Shown: positions 38,051 to 51,283 of the stretch, in pieces | Layout: each line of letters starts with the position of its first letter | How positions within the stretch are numbered: the stretch's first letter is position 1 | Source: Varroa destructor | Lineage: Eukaryota; Arthropoda; Arachnida; Mesostigmata; Varroidae | DNA length: 64,000 nt | Direction of reading: 5' to 3' | Assembly: GCF_002443255.2 (NCBI RefSeq) | Contig: NW_019211456.1 | Span: 20,631,557-20,695,556 of the forward strand | Program-made: the position numbers and the translations under genes | Notes under the pieces: model-generated | Databases searched by the model: none | What the model was told of the DNA's origin: nothing | What the model saw: only the letters and a program-made list of their open reading frames with translations

Positions 38051-39062
38051 CTACAATACGTGCTGCTTACCAGAAAAGCTTTCCATTAGCTATTATTAAT
38101 TTGGGTTTCTGGAAGGTTGGAAGCCATTGGAGCCAAGTGCTGCTATAGGTCAAAGCGTAGCTAGCCAGGTAAGCGCCCAGATGACAACAGCTAACCACGT
38201 ATAGCAACAAACATGCCAGCAACGCTGACGTAGGTTTGGCACTTATATATGAAATGTATTTCGACAAGTATGCTCATAGGGTTCTCACTTGAATAAGTTG
38301 CATTCAAATAGACAGAATTTCGATCGGTTTGTAAAATAATTGCTGCTACAAAATATCTGAACGAAATTGTATTTCGCTAAATCAAAGCATAAATTCACTT
38401 TTCATCGTAAGTCCTAACGCGACCTAAACGGTCCTAGCCGATTCTGCTCATTCTAACTGACGTAGGCTAATTGCACTATTATAGACTTAGCCCTTCACAA
38501 AAAAAACGTTAGTTAGGAGGAACAATTGTAAAAAAAGCTTAAAAACATAGAGAAAGTAAGCTAACCTTCGTGATTTTCATGAAAACCGTTACACAGCTAT
38601 GACCTATAATTTTTTTTGTACTTACGTTTAGCGGGAAAAGTTAGCGCTCTGTTCAAAGCCTAATAACAATGTCTCAAGAGCCAAGAATGGAAGCCAGTTC
38701 TAACATGAACCTTCTACCGCAGAAGTCATTTCACAGCCTGCCAGTAATGACCTTAACGATAGTAGGGATACATTATTTACTATTTAAGGAAAAATTCTAG
38801 ACGAGATCAAAAGGGAAGTGGCACAATTTTAACTGGACAGTATTTGGAAGTGGTACTCTGATAGCCAGCGGCAATGAAAACTAATTACTACAGTATTTAA
38901 TAATAAAAAGTGTCGCGATGGAAAGAACTAACAGGCTTAATCAGCATCTTTTTCTGTCGATTCGGAAGTATCCGTTTAACTGAATATAGCCTTGCGTATG
39001 CGCAAGTTAATGACAACGAACCAAAACGAGAGTCACAGACAATCGACATATTTTCAACTAGT

Positions 39063-39064
<2 letters not shown>

Positions 39065-39095
<31 letters not shown>
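39065..39095 (+). repeat. (AT)n microsatellite
   Basis: 31 bases of uninterrupted AT dinucleotides. Its length may vary between individuals. Confidence 0.9.
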
Positions 39096-39096
<1 letters not shown>

Positions 39097-42000
39097 CTCG
39101 TAATTATATAAATGACTTAATTGAATTACTTGGTTGTAGCTATTGCGGATCCTAGATGGATTGTGTTTTCAAAAGTTACAGCTAAGGCCAAACCCATTCA
39201 GTATGACGATCCTAATCGGAAATATAAGTTCATCTACGTTGGAGCGGCGTAATTTAACGGTAAATAATTATTTTATTATCATGTAATACTGTTACATGTA
39301 TAAACTTATATCGCTTGTAAAAGGTTACACATTACAAAAACGTTGGACCTAAATCTAGTTCGTTGCCAGTGAAAGTCTTCATAAAAATAAAAATCATTCC
39401 TATAGTATATGCATCGACTTCAGGATAACTGGAACTCAGTCTGTCGGTTTGATCCATTGTTTACCAATACGATTGAACAGATATCCTTGCATTTGAGACA
39501 ATTGGTTGAAGACTACGTTTACTCAATTGTTCGAGTCATTGCCCCCCCCCTAATCTCTAAAAGGGCAATGGTTCACTGGCCGCGGATAGCAACACAGAAT
39601 AAAAGTACTTACTGAATATGCTTATGCTCGTTAAGAATGTGTTTTACGCAGGATCCCTGTAAATTCAGTAGAATGTGACGCCTTAAAGATACTAAAAAAA
39701 AGCTCAATGTAATTGTGTACGAGTGTGATTTGTTTGTGACAGGTATACAATGCCTCTCTCGTTAGTGTGATAAACGCTACAAAATATGTTAGTACTAATA
39801 AATACGTCAACTGATTGATAGCGGATTGCTGCTGGAAATAGGGCAGTGCAACTGAAATGATACTTCTGCGTTGGCTATCCATGACCCAAGTTATAATTAA
39901 ACAAACACTAAGGCTAATTTTTTAATGCTTTTAGTTGATGCTCTTCTGCGAAATCGGCTAAGTTAAAAAGAGCTTACGAGAATGTTGATTCCTCAAACAC
40001 CTATAAAGTTGTTACGAAAGTTCTATCAGGTTCCTTCGCCTAATGTTTCGCTTCCTCGTGAGTCAAGTGATATCACTAGAAAGATCTTTTTTACCTTGTC
40101 TTTGGGAGCGAACAGTGAGCATGTAATTTAGAGAAAAAGAAAAAGTGCAACCGATTTTTCATCGATGTCACGAAGTTGCAGAGGCAATTCTGCTTCCCTG
40201 ACGGCTCTATAATACAGTTTACAATTATCCTTCTGGAAAAAGAGCTCAGAGAGATCTTTAACAAGGTAAAAAAAGCTTACTAAGGTACGTTCCTTAGGTC
40301 AGAGCTGCTACTTTTTTTAACTTAGTAAATCTATTTTGAGCTGTATTTTGACCTGTAGCTTTTGTCATACATGCTGCAGCTATTCAGAGTAGTTTCGTCG
40401 GCCTCTAACCCGGCTGTAAAAAGCGTGACTCGTGGCTATTTTTTTGCCGTCCGACGTAGTTGCCTGTCGGACCGTATCTCAGGATAAAATTAAAACGGTT
40501 TAGCAAGATGTATCTTGCGCAGGCATATGTTCCGCCAAATTTTAAGGTCACTCAGCTAAAGAGTGCACCTAAGCTATCGGTGCATATTGAAATATCTTCA
40601 CTATTTTTGTAAAATTTAAAAAGTACTTCTATCTTTAGCTGCAAGCTTACTTTGCTTCTGCTGCTCAATGGAAGCCCATACGAGTGTCTAAAGCGAAAAG
40701 AGTCGAAGCAAATAGAGCAGTAGATACGAATAATAGTTGCGCGTCACACGTTCATCTCCTTTTGAACATCCTCTACAAAAACTAGAAAACAAATTCACTT
40801 TTTGAGGAACAGCTTCTCCATAAACTAATATGAAGTTACTTTTGCTAAATTCGCATAACTGCGTCACTTCGGTGTACTAATTACATCAGATTTCAATAGT
40901 CTGTCGTATTGTAGAGGACCGGTTAGCCAGCTCTCCTGGTTAATTAAAGCATTTCGGGTGTTTTACAGCAAGGGTTAAAAAGCTTCTCTTTGGTCTGGCC
41001 AGAAACTACCTGAACCAATATTAGTATAAAAGTTTTTTTGAACTATTTCCAGAAAAAACAATTTTCGTTTAAATCCTCTCTAACATAGTAGCTGTAATTA
41101 CTCACTTCTGTTTTTAATTATACTCAACCCGATATGCTTCATGCTTTTCTGACAGTTTAGAACTGAAGTAGTAATTTCAGTATACGCAAAGATCAATTCT
41201 CATTAAAAAAAACATCTAACATTTTAATACTTCTGATGCTTGAAATAAACAATTGTCCCACCTCAAACACTACCTCTTCAGGTACTTTTTGCTTGTATTC
41301 TTAATGTGCGTCTGCTAGTTGCTCGCTCTAATTGGAAAAATTTTTTTTGCGCTCATCTATTCCCAACTTATCCGTACGCGACTTATCTCGTCGATCAAAT
41401 TTTGTTTATCGAAAGTGAAACGAGCTCAAAGTGTATTCTCGAGAGGTTCCATTTAGTTTGGCAAAATTGCCTTACGGAGCCTTCTTGTTCTCTTAAGTGA
41501 TTGATCAGCTTACTTGATTCGTATGGAACGGCTGTTAACTGCCCGAAACAGCGGTACCAGTAGTAATACTACTACTTAAAAAAATGTTCATGCAACGCGT
41601 TTCGCCGTTGGAAATAAGCGATTAATAAAAACAAAATCTCCTCTTACACTGTGGATATCTTTTTAATATTACTGACGCTTTTCATCCAATCTTCACGTAA
41701 TTCCTTGTCTGATCTCCCGATCGGAAACTTCATGAGTTACCTATTTTTATCCTTGTTAAGCTTTTCTGTCTTGGTATTCAGACGAATTCAATAAAAATCC
41801 ATTTTGATTAGGCGCCCTATTTCAGTCGAACTCCGTCCAAATTCCTGCAATGAGCTGCAGCGAGACGTACTCCAGTTGAACAATAACATTAATAAAAACA
41901 AAATGTTCTCAACTAGTTTACATAAAACGACATTTTATCATGTTCATGTGCCTTAAACTGCCCTCGATTACTGACAAGAATACAGATTATAGCTTCGATT

Positions 42001-42186
42001 ACTAATGACGCTGCAGTGTCCGATTTTGCAAGTACACTCTTTGCAATCTGCTAGCTGGCAGTTATTTTTCTCACTACGCGTCTCCATCGATTCTTCATTC
42101 TAATCTTGGGTCGTCGAAAAAAGTATTAAACATTTAGGGCCAAAACCAAGATGAATACTTGTTGTGTCTTAAAATAATATCATCAA

Positions 42187-43076
42187 CTAAATATGCGCCA
42201 TTTGATCGATGACAGTCTGCCGTTTTTCTGGTAATACAATAATCCCATCACCATAAACATTTTGTGGTTTTTTGGTTGAAAACTTCATTGTAGCGTCTTT
42301 CTTTTTAAATAAAATTAATACAATTAAGGGAGTTTCACAAAGATCGAAATAAATGATACTATGATTATGCGAGCTTCGAACTCTACGGCGGACGCATTCA
42401 AATACCTCATTCAAATTCTCTCAATTTTTTCCAGGCAGCTAAATATATGCGGATATGGTAGAAGACGACGTCATTACTTTTCACAAGGGCCAGTCGATTT
42501 TTTTCAATGGCTTGTTATGATCTTGTTCGTTGTTGAGAGTAGAGGTTCAAATCAATCATCTTTCTAGCGCGCAGCAGCTCATAGTGCATCATTCCTTTTG
42601 AAATTTACCAAACACAGTCCGGGTTTTGCTGCCGATTATTGGGCATATTTTTTGCTTATTTGGGCATTGCCGTATGTGATCCAATTTTCATCATCTGTAA
42701 TCAACAGCGTTAGAAACAGCTCGATTTTGCTACGTTTCTGTAAAGTTTTTTAGATTAAAATACAAGCTATATTCTTTTGCGTCAATTTATAGAATTCTTT
42801 TTTCAAATAAGTTAAAATTGTCCGGTAATGGACACTTAGAGTCCTGGCGAAATCACGGGAACTTACGTCACTTGCTTAACTTTGGTCGGTTACTATTAAA
42901 AGCATCCTTCACATAGAAGGTCTTAAAACCAAACCGATGGAACCATTCCTTGGGCATTTGTTTCGATAGTGCATCTCGACAATAAACACCGCAGTTTTTT
43001 TTATGGGCCTTGCGAAGATTGTGCTTCCATCGTAGTAGGTGACAAATACAGCAAATTTTGTAGCAATCTCTTCTAC
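42187..43076 (-). mobile_element. Decayed mariner-family transposon (copy B), transposase pseudogene
   Basis: Read on the minus strand, fragments in shifting frames match a mariner transposase from near its start to its C-terminus. The N-terminal part reads YYDGST, then AHKKNCGVYCRDALSK and EWFHRFGF, aligning without gaps to the better copy at 51.7-52.3 kb over the helix-turn-helix region. The catalytic core begins IELFLTLLITDDENW, where the family normally has a GDEKW motif. Further on, MHYELLRARKMIDLNLYSQQ and QAIEKNRLAL are typical. The second catalytic Asp (normally in HQDNARPH) is replaced (FYHIRIYLA). The end reads GDGIIVLPEKRQTVIDQ, the usual mariner tail. The span is about 890 bases against ~1035 for an intact gene, so there are internal deletions, several stops and frameshifts. 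Terminal inverted repeats were not found. It cannot be active. Confidence 0.85.
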
Positions 43077-44633
43077 AAGGAGCTTTACTTTAGGTCAGAA
43101 TAGATGTTACAACAATTTAGCAAATCTCAGCTTTTTAATGACACCTACACCGAGCTGAATCATCATGTGACGCATGTGATTTCAAAAAAACAGCCAAGAG
43201 TTTTTCCAAAAATCAGCATCATTATTATATGCATGATACGCACCAGATTGCGGACTGTTATATACTGGGTAAATATTTCATAGAATATTCTATTAAAAAA
43301 GAATCTTCAAGACAGCTGAGCACAGCAGTGCTGCTAAGGGAATACTATGTTTAAACACTACATTACCAATTTGGTTGGAAAATTCAAACAAAAACGGATT
43401 TCTCACGAAATCGCTCTCACCAGCAGGAAGCTCTCTCTCGTTTCAACTGGCTGGATTTTTTGCTCTCTAACAGCGGTAGTGGGAACCAATCGCTTTCTAT
43501 AAAATATATAGGATGTCTACTCTCGTCGATTGTATGCACTTTTTGCAGATCTGAATGATACTACGGCTTGATGAAGCTAAGCTTCCCAAAAAAAGTTCTT
43601 AAATATTTTCTTGTCACAGCTGGTCTTCTGATGGGCGTGACACTTTCGGAATACTCCCACTAACCACTTCCAGATTCCGTTTCATGAACCCACTAAACCG
43701 GTCGCTTCCAACGGAGCTGTTTGACGATCAACTCCTTAGCATCCTCCTCAAAACGACTTGACAATAGTCGTGTATTGATTTTATGATATATTTCCGCGTC
43801 AGGGCACAGCCTTTCCTACCGTGTTTAGTTATGCCAGTAACTAGTAGTTTTCTTTTATCATTAACGATAAAGACATTCGAACTTTTGTATGGAGTTTGAT
43901 AAGATTCGACTGTCGTCCGCTTGCTTAGCCCCCGATAGTATGTGGTCAAGGGTGCTACGCCGTATTTGAGAGCACTTTGTTCTACGGAAGAACCGGTCCT
44001 ATGTCCATTAATGCACTTCTTGTGGCCTCAATGCCGAACGCGGCTTTTTATTTAGCATTTTTCGAAGGCTAGTACAGAAACGCCATTTCGATATTTAAAA
44101 ATAAAAGCGTATCAGCTTGAAAGAGCAAATTGGTTAAGTTTTTATTCAAAACGTGTGTTCGTTGCAAAAAAGCATGAACAAGCTGTCATGGAAAGGACGC
44201 AGCACATTTTTTGAGCTAATCTGTGATCACAAGTAATGTATTTAGATATTAAAACTGCAGTCCTTTGAGGCACAAAATTGCCCGATTATGACGCGTTACT
44301 GTATCCACTACTCGATTGTTATTTTTAGGAGTCCATTTCCTTTATTAGCTATCATGACAGAAGTCGGTTCCACAGCTGTCCGCTAATACATTTTGCGCAT
44401 CCTACTAAGCAAGCACAGCCTTCTCTTCGAAATCAGCATTCTACAGCCGTTAATGCCTAGCCCCACCGTAATGAAAAACGATCACGCTGAAGAGACGACG
44501 ATGAAAAGAATTACAATTTTCGCCGAAATACACACACCGTATGGACCGGCGCATTCGGCGCAACGGAGCGACGAGCATCATTAGTGCTATGTAAAAATCA
44601 GTTACAGAAATTCGGTGCAATAAAAATACGACC

Positions 44634-44770
44634 TGTCCAGTAGCAAGTACACTTGCAATGTTTCCGCCAGGCCGAAGATGCCATAGATCGAAAGCTGTTC
44701 TATGCCGCCTTTCTCTAAACTCTGAAGCAGACGATCGTCGTTTTTCCACATCAGAGTCAAAAGATGACAT
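44634..44770 (-). CDS. Candidate first or internal exon, unknown product
   Basis: The minus-strand ATG at 44770 follows AC-rich sequence with two acceptor-like AG sites (TTTTTAG and CACACAG). It encodes about 46 residues of Arg/Ser/Glu-rich protein, MSSFDSDVEKRRSSASEFRE, continuing to TAFDLWHLRPGGNIAS, up to a CAG|GTCGTA donor near 44633. Composition is clearly less AT-rich than the surroundings. The frame could instead continue to 44450 through a hydrophobic stretch. A plus-strand frame overlaps the downstream part. No family is recognised. Confidence 0.22.
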
Positions 44771-45903
44771 TGTTATGCCTGTGTGAGTTTTCGTCTAAAA
44801 ATAAAATTCTTACCCATAATTAAAATGAATATGTCAGAAGTTATATATTTCGCCAATAACGCATCTGCACGCTGCTTTCTGCTTCTGGCCGCTGGAGAAC
44901 GTCAATCTGATTGTACTTTATACTTCACGTAATTGCATGGCACACTTCGAGATAAGACTCTATTCGATTCAAAGTTATTTTGGCAGGAAGTATTACTTAA
45001 CTTAGCTCAGTAAGTGGCAGGAAGCACGACATCTGTACTTTAGCGAACGCACACCAACAATGTAAATCTAACAAATTTACATTACAAACGAACAACATTG
45101 TTATGAAATGTTTTCATATTCGATTGGCGAACAACTTAGGTCATGAACTGTTATCGAAATTACATATTCTGTCTGATCAATGAATGTTTGCTTTATCTAA
45201 TAACCGAACGTAGATGATGTTACTGCAGGTTTTAGTTCCGTATATAGCACAATATAACTTAGTTTATCCGTGTCCGTGAACCTGAAAACCACGCCAAAAA
45301 AGTGACATCTAGCCAACTGGAACTTCATGAGAATTTGTTCGATGGATGAATAAATGCGACTCAGGCGACAAACAGATGCTGCCACATAATCAGGAAAGTG
45401 ACATTACAGAGTTTTGCAATCCTCCATAGACTGACCAGTAAGCAAACGTGGAGACTGTGATTTAATTTTAATCATTAGTCGAGATAATTTAAAAATTACC
45501 TACGAGAACAAATATAGAACCTGTATCTTTTTACAACAACAGTACACGAACATTCGAATTTATTGATTTGATTGCAAAAGAAATTCGGAACCGATATAGC
45601 AATAATCTGAACGCTTTACTGAACGAGCATAGAATTCGTTGTTCTGTATGTTAAATTGCTGTTAATCGTATGCTGTGAGGTTAAGTGAAACTGTAAAGTT
45701 TACTATGTGTTACGTTCTGATATTGATAATCAATCTTAAAAAATATGAAACAAAAAAACATGATGTACTGGATACAACGTGTTCGAAGAAGCTAGTAAAG
45801 CATATTGGTGCATTCAACGTCCAGACGGCCAATCGGATCCTTGTTCTATAATACTGATAATTGTCTGAACTTAAAAGAGAACTAAGTACAAGGTATTAAT
45901 CTA

Positions 45904-45951
45904 TGTCTTCATGTTAATGTAAACTACCTTATGTTGTAAGGAATGAAGACA
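45904..45951. other. Stem-loop with nested stem
   Basis: TGTCTTCAT (45904-45912) pairs perfectly with ATGAAGACA (45943-45951). Within the 30-base loop CCTTA (45927-45931) pairs with TAAGG (45937-45941). It is too short and too interrupted for a typical microRNA precursor. No transcript evidence is available. Confidence 0.5.
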
Positions 45952-46245
45952 ACATAATTACGAAGAAACACCGTTGCTGATGCAGTAATTTATGGGGTCG
46001 AACCAAACTCGTATGTATCCATAAAGTTAAATTAATTATAATTTATTTTTAACCATTAGTAATCATACATCGAAAAACAACGTTACAATTTCTATTCAAG
46101 CAGCCGACCTTTATCACCACATTGACGATACAGACTAAAAGTTGGTACTGTTATGAACACTTCGACTTGAAACAAAAAACAGAAGCTTATTATCGGTTTT
46201 TGATATATGTTCGACTTTCTAAGACTATATGCACTTATATGGCAC

Positions 46246-46266
46246 CAATAATAATAATAATAATAA
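46246..46266 (+). repeat. (AAT)n microsatellite
   Basis: About seven AAT units in AT-rich non-coding DNA. Confidence 0.8.
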
Positions 46267-46761
46267 AAGTTCCGCCTTTATATTCTAAGGAGAACAAATA
46301 ATAACCTTCAGAATTAGAATTGACCCTCACAGCTAATAGAACCTATTAAAACGATAATTTTAATTAATTACTTCGTCATTATTAATACTAATATCGTTAA
46401 CGTTATTGACGTGCTTAATATTTTTAAGGAAAAATGTGCAGATTTTTCTTAGGGTTTTTTTTTTCTAGGACAAGCGTAAGCAATAAAACCGTTATCTGAG
46501 GCGCATTTTATGGCAATAGTGTGTAGATATAGGCGTGTATAGCAAATGAACAATTAAATGAAAGATTTCAAAGAATAATTATCTACAAACGCGTTCCACC
46601 TCCTCGTTTTCATATTTCTGCCATAAAACAACAATAAGATGCTACAATTATGTTATTCATGATATGATTCGCTCTCAATAAAACATCAATGTTTATATAT
46701 ATTTTTTAAAAGATGATTATCCTAAATACAAAGGAACATCTAGAAACCGTTAAACTTATTT

Positions 46762-46946
46762 CTAGGAACTTTCCGGTTCCATTTTAGCAGAAATCGTTGG
46801 CTCCTCAACATGTATTTCGGAGTTCACTTTATTGAAGATTTCCGAGTCTATTTTTAATGAGGGCTCGGCCTTATCCGAGGCTACCGTTGTCTCTCGCTGA
46901 ACTTCTTCTGTGTCCGTGCCATCGAAAGCTTCCGATTCAAAATCCT
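46762..46946 (-). CDS. Candidate terminal coding exon with acidic tail, unknown product
   Basis: On the minus strand a good acceptor (TTAACTATCCGTTTCAG) precedes 46946. The following frame encodes 60 residues of strongly acidic, Ser/Thr/Glu-rich sequence: DFESEAFDGTDTEEVQRE, then AEPSLKIDSEIFNKVNSEIH, ending in MEPESS before a TAG. The same frame upstream of the acceptor is Tyr/Leu/Ile-rich intron-like sequence, so composition changes sharply at the predicted border, which supports the exon. Such tails are low-complexity and usually disordered, so a family cannot be assigned. Upstream exons were not identified; a further open stretch (VTPKELVELVQFIDLF) just above may or may not be coding. No canonical poly(A) signal stands out close downstream. 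Confidence 0.4.
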
Positions 46947-49900
46947 GAAACGGATAGTTAATATAAATATAATTATAATAATATAACCATAACGATAATA
47001 GTATGTTGGTACATCCTGAAGCGACAAATAGGTCTATAAACTGCACTAATTCTACGAGCTCCTTCGGCGTAACTTGTGCGGCGCAAGTGGTAACGCATTA
47101 AAAGGCTATTTTCTTAACTAAGTTTGGCAATTGCTTAGTACCAAAGTGAAACTGATTAAATATTTGACCAGTCGTCAGCTGTTTCACCAGAAAACCCGAC
47201 GGTCGTTAGCCCCGGACGCGCGGCGCAAAAACCGACTGAACGAGCTTCAGTCAATTATTATAACTAATATCATAATTAAAATATTGACTAGATATAATCT
47301 GCCAGTTTGATTTTAGGAAGATATATCTTGCTAACAAAAATATACTAGGTACAGGTTTTCGGACATTACAGTATTTCATGGCTACCGTATCAAAGAATCG
47401 AATTTGAGAGCATCTGCGGTGTGCGAGCTTCCCTACTTGATTCGCAGAAAAAACAATTCAGATTCGCCACTAAAGCTTCTGGATATTGTCATGCTTGCGT
47501 ACTCATTGCAACATCATACTGCAAACATTTTGTTGATGGTAATAACTAGTCCTTATGCAAGCCTTATGATCTCCTTAGCCGCGTGGGGGGTAATTTTGTA
47601 ATTGCCAATCACGAGATTTTTAATTGCTTTTACTTTTTCGCCCGTGACAAGTTGCAAAATCTATCAAACCACTCGAAAATGTCGGTACTGCCAATAGTTC
47701 CATCAAGTTTTGCAGCTGTTTCGATGTTGCTTTTGCTTGCGGTAGATGGCGCTTTCGAAACAAACCAAAACTTCATAGCCCTATTAATCAAAACCAAGGG
47801 CAAATTCGGCCGACGTATATACTAAACAGATTTGTACGTAAATATGTAATATATGTGCATTAGGTACACCGCTATATACTCGTTCTCATGCCTTGTCTTT
47901 TCACTTCGGAGCACTTACCGAATGATGTATTTTCCAACAACCAAAAAAAAAGTATTTTATTTCTAGCGCCTTCTTCACAAAGCAAAAATGTTTTAGGTAC
48001 TTTAGCCTGTGAACATTTTACACTATCTGAGGGACTAAATATTATACGGAACCTTTTTTAAATAATAGTAGTATAAAAAAAAATTCAGCAAAATACTAAT
48101 CAGAAGATTATTTGACGCAACAAAGCTTACGTTTTTGCCGCGGCTGAGATCGAACAGTCAAGACCCCAATACCAAGTTTTTTTGAAAGTTACAAAGTGTC
48201 TTCGAAAAAACTTCGTTCCGAGGAATGTCTAAGTCAGTTAAGGCTAATTACTGCATAACTTCTGTCACCTTTTTAGTGAGCAGTAGTCTAACTTTTTGAA
48301 ATCTTGGCGGGAGCAACTCAGTTATGCGGAGATGTTAAATCACGATATCCCATTGGTACCAAATCCTCGCTTAGTCTTCCTTAGAGTAAGAGTCAGTAAA
48401 ACAACAGGCGCTTTCTTGGTGTACGCTATACACGACCGTTTTTCTTTAATATCTATAAAAAATAGCTGATCTGATTATTTTTCAGAAGCTTATTATGGAC
48501 CATTATGAGCCACGGCTTCAAGTAACAACACTTTGACTTACAATGGATTCAATTTTTTTCACATCTTTCGGAATACGGATAATTTATTTACGGAGAGTAC
48601 CGCTTAATAAGCAGAAAATGCTTCTAGCTTTCACTAAACGCATATGCTTTTATCCCCAAGCACGCAATTGACATCGGAGAGGTAATTATAAGTTGCCCGC
48701 GGTTCTAAGATTAATATTTACCCTAAACGGTTTAGTAAAATCACATAATTTCGTTTTAACTTGGGAATAGAGAATTCTGAGTTCCCTTTTATATATAGTC
48801 TGACGTCCATCTATGTAGTCGGCCCTTACAATGGAACATCTGACGCTACCCCTGACAAGATAATTTGCTTACGTCGTAACGTTTGTCATAAGGAAAGCTG
48901 TCAGCTTTTTGTAGAAGCATTCTCATACGTTGCCATTTTGCTTAATTAAAGGGAGGCGCAGTAGACACATCTACCGTTGTTTTTACTCTTTAGTAAGTAG
49001 ACGGTAGGAAAGTTGTAATCTAGTTTTTAATTCGAGAGTATTTTGTCTTCACGGAGAACTCCCTAACGTGTTGGACAACACACAATATCGATGAAATAAC
49101 TTGTGCAAGAAACGTTACACTTTCGCCTTTAGCCGATCGGTATCTTGTAGCCTTTGTTTGCCGTAATAACATATGATATATTTCTCTGCCAAACTTAAAC
49201 GGATAGTTAAACGTTCTTTTCTAATCGATCTGTTGGTTTTTCGTAGCACGGACGTGTTTCCAGATATTACCTACCCGCTGAACGCCTAATTATAAGTTCA
49301 ATAACTACTTCAGTGCGTATCATTCCCCACATTGGATTATATTGGCTCCAAATATCTGGCGTTGTTAATGTGGGTAGCAGCTGATTGTTCCAGGAGATTT
49401 AAAATATATATTTGATTCAACGGAATAACTCGATAGAGTTTTTTCAAATTTGAATAACTTCCTTACTATTGACACACTATACTCAGCGATAGCGAAGTAT
49501 TTACTATTTGTTTCCGTGCATAATATCACAACACAATGCTTTGGTTGCATTTTCATAATATGTATTCCAAAAAATTCAGTTTCAGCCGATTTCAGACTTA
49601 ATTGACCAAACTGTTTTACTCGGAGATTTTCCTGATTTTTGCAATCCGTTCAAATCTGTTTTGTGATCCTCTTTTTCGCGCTCTTTGGTGTCTAAATTTC
49701 TTTCACTAACTCATTTACGCCAAAATCCCACTGTTGACTTATCAAGAGCAGACAGCCCGAACACATTCACTAATTGTTTATAGACTCCAGTTGTATAGTA
49801 TTCTTGACTTGAGGACCGATCATCCCCCGCTGTTCTTTAGAAAAATTGTTTTCTTTGCTACAGTATCTATGTTCCTTATCATAGTGGAAGTTTTGAAATG

Positions 49901-51283
49901 ACAGCTATGATTTGTGACTACCTACATGCCAAATAAACTCATTATGATGTGCTGTTCGGTCGTTTAAAGTTGACTGAGTTTTTTTCAGAGACTCTAATAC
50001 TTTCGATGTATGAAGGTTGCCTAGCTTTTCGAATTCCGAGTTTTAATATATGAAAAATAGCGGGCATCATTGTGAAGTTAGGATCCTGTACCGATGCTAA
50101 TAACGGCTGATATTATCAAAACATGCGTCGATTATAAATCTTTTTAAGAGTGATATTTGTGTCTACGTGGGTGCGTTCAGTTGAGTTCTTAGGTAAACTA
50201 TGCGAAAAGGAATTTAGGCTTGTACATTCATTTTCATACACCTTATCCCTTGTTTGTTCTATTAGCTTGAGACACTTTGACAACAACGTGTCAAATTTCT
50301 ACATCGCATACCTATTTATAACCAAGCCCTCGATGAACGCGGATCATTGTAAAAGCATTGTGGTATTGAAATCGCAATGAACGTAAACAAACTTAAAGCT
50401 TATTCCAATCTTATAAGACTACCATCACTAACTGTATACTAAATCCATGCGAATCTCCCGGTCAGCTATGCCGAAAAAAGCAAATAGTTTTATAAATCTC
50501 ATGGATGGACAGCTTATTTAAGTGTAGCCTGCTATTCCAAGAGCTCATCTGGAGCACATCCCTAAAGCACTCTCTAGCTCGAAAGCCATTACGGTTTGGA
50601 ATTGGTTCATGAAATTCAGCAATTTTTCAACTACAGAGATTTCAATGCTCTACATGGTACGAGGCCCTGAGCTATTCGAGAACACAAAGATTAGAGCAAA
50701 AATCCAGATCCTGACACTTCTCAGCTTTCATGTCTAACCTCAAACTCTAAACTCAAACCCTTAATTACCCTGTGTTAAATATTACTTATACGGAATATAT
50801 CTCTAGAAGCGGTCTAAGCGGCCGTACGAATCCGCTCGCCACACATTGCAAAGTATCGTTAGCCATATATTTATTTATTGAATGCTTGATGTTATTATGT
50901 ATGAATGTATGTTATGAATGCTGCTTGATGTTATTGTGTAATTTTTTGCAGCTAAGGATGTTATAATATGCTTCAAGTTACTGTTGTAGTAACTAAATTC
51001 TGTTGCTGGGTGGTTTTAATCTGTAAAGCTCGCTCGTTGTGCAACTAGGTGACGTTCTTCTTTCATAAATATCATAGTCTTCATCGATTTATAGTTTTTG
51101 CAAGTTCCAAGCGTATGCGGTGCTCACGCAGTTAAACATAATGTTGGAACTGTTAACAAAAAAGATATCTCGTAATCCCAGAATTGTTTTCTGTTCGTGC
51201 ACTATATCATGTGGCTCTCATCCGAATCAGATGTATGTAATTTACCTGTTTCATCTGAGCAGGTGAGCTCCCGTTCGAAAATT
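46947..51283. other. AT-rich stretch without a supported gene
   Basis: Short frames only. At about 47680-47825 a plus frame begins MSVLPIVPSSFAAVSMLLLL, which resembles a signal peptide, and ends near a Gly-Arg-Arg, but it is only 48 codons and unsupported. A plus acceptor at 48485 (TTATTTTTCAG) is followed by 16 open codons (KLIMDHYEPRLQVTTL). A short duplicated segment near 50.9 kb is listed separately. Confidence 0.4.
50879..50940 (+). repeat. Tandem duplication of a ~24-base unit
   Basis: The segment TGAATGCTTGATGTTATTAT at 50879-50898 returns at 50915-50940 with a three-base insertion and one substitution, spaced by a short ATGAATGTATG-like linker. It is local slippage in non-coding DNA. 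Confidence 0.65.

Larger units (their letters stand above)
33216..42186. other. Gene-poor AT-rich stretch
   Basis: About 9 kb with no recognisable gene. Weak patches are: a plus-strand frame from an acceptor near 34496 with a possible membrane helix (FIFTWYIGIASYAVHIFF) ending at about 34635; overlapping minus frames at 34201-34614; and a plus frame at about 36490-36730 with an in-frame stop. The best candidate exon, 37901-38050, is listed separately. A TA microsatellite and a run of ten C (about 39541-39550) are present. Confidence 0.4.
43077..46761. other. No supported gene; one mixed coding-like patch
   Basis: At 44450-44770 the minus strand carries a 106-codon frame beginning MSSFDSDVEKRRSSASEFRE, preceded by possible acceptors, with a possible GTCGTA donor after about 48 codons. 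The plus strand at 44393-44584 is open too, so strand choice is uncertain. The flanks are AT-rich. A stem-loop at 45904-45951 and a 9-bp inverted repeat near 45060-45084 are noted separately. Confidence 0.35.
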
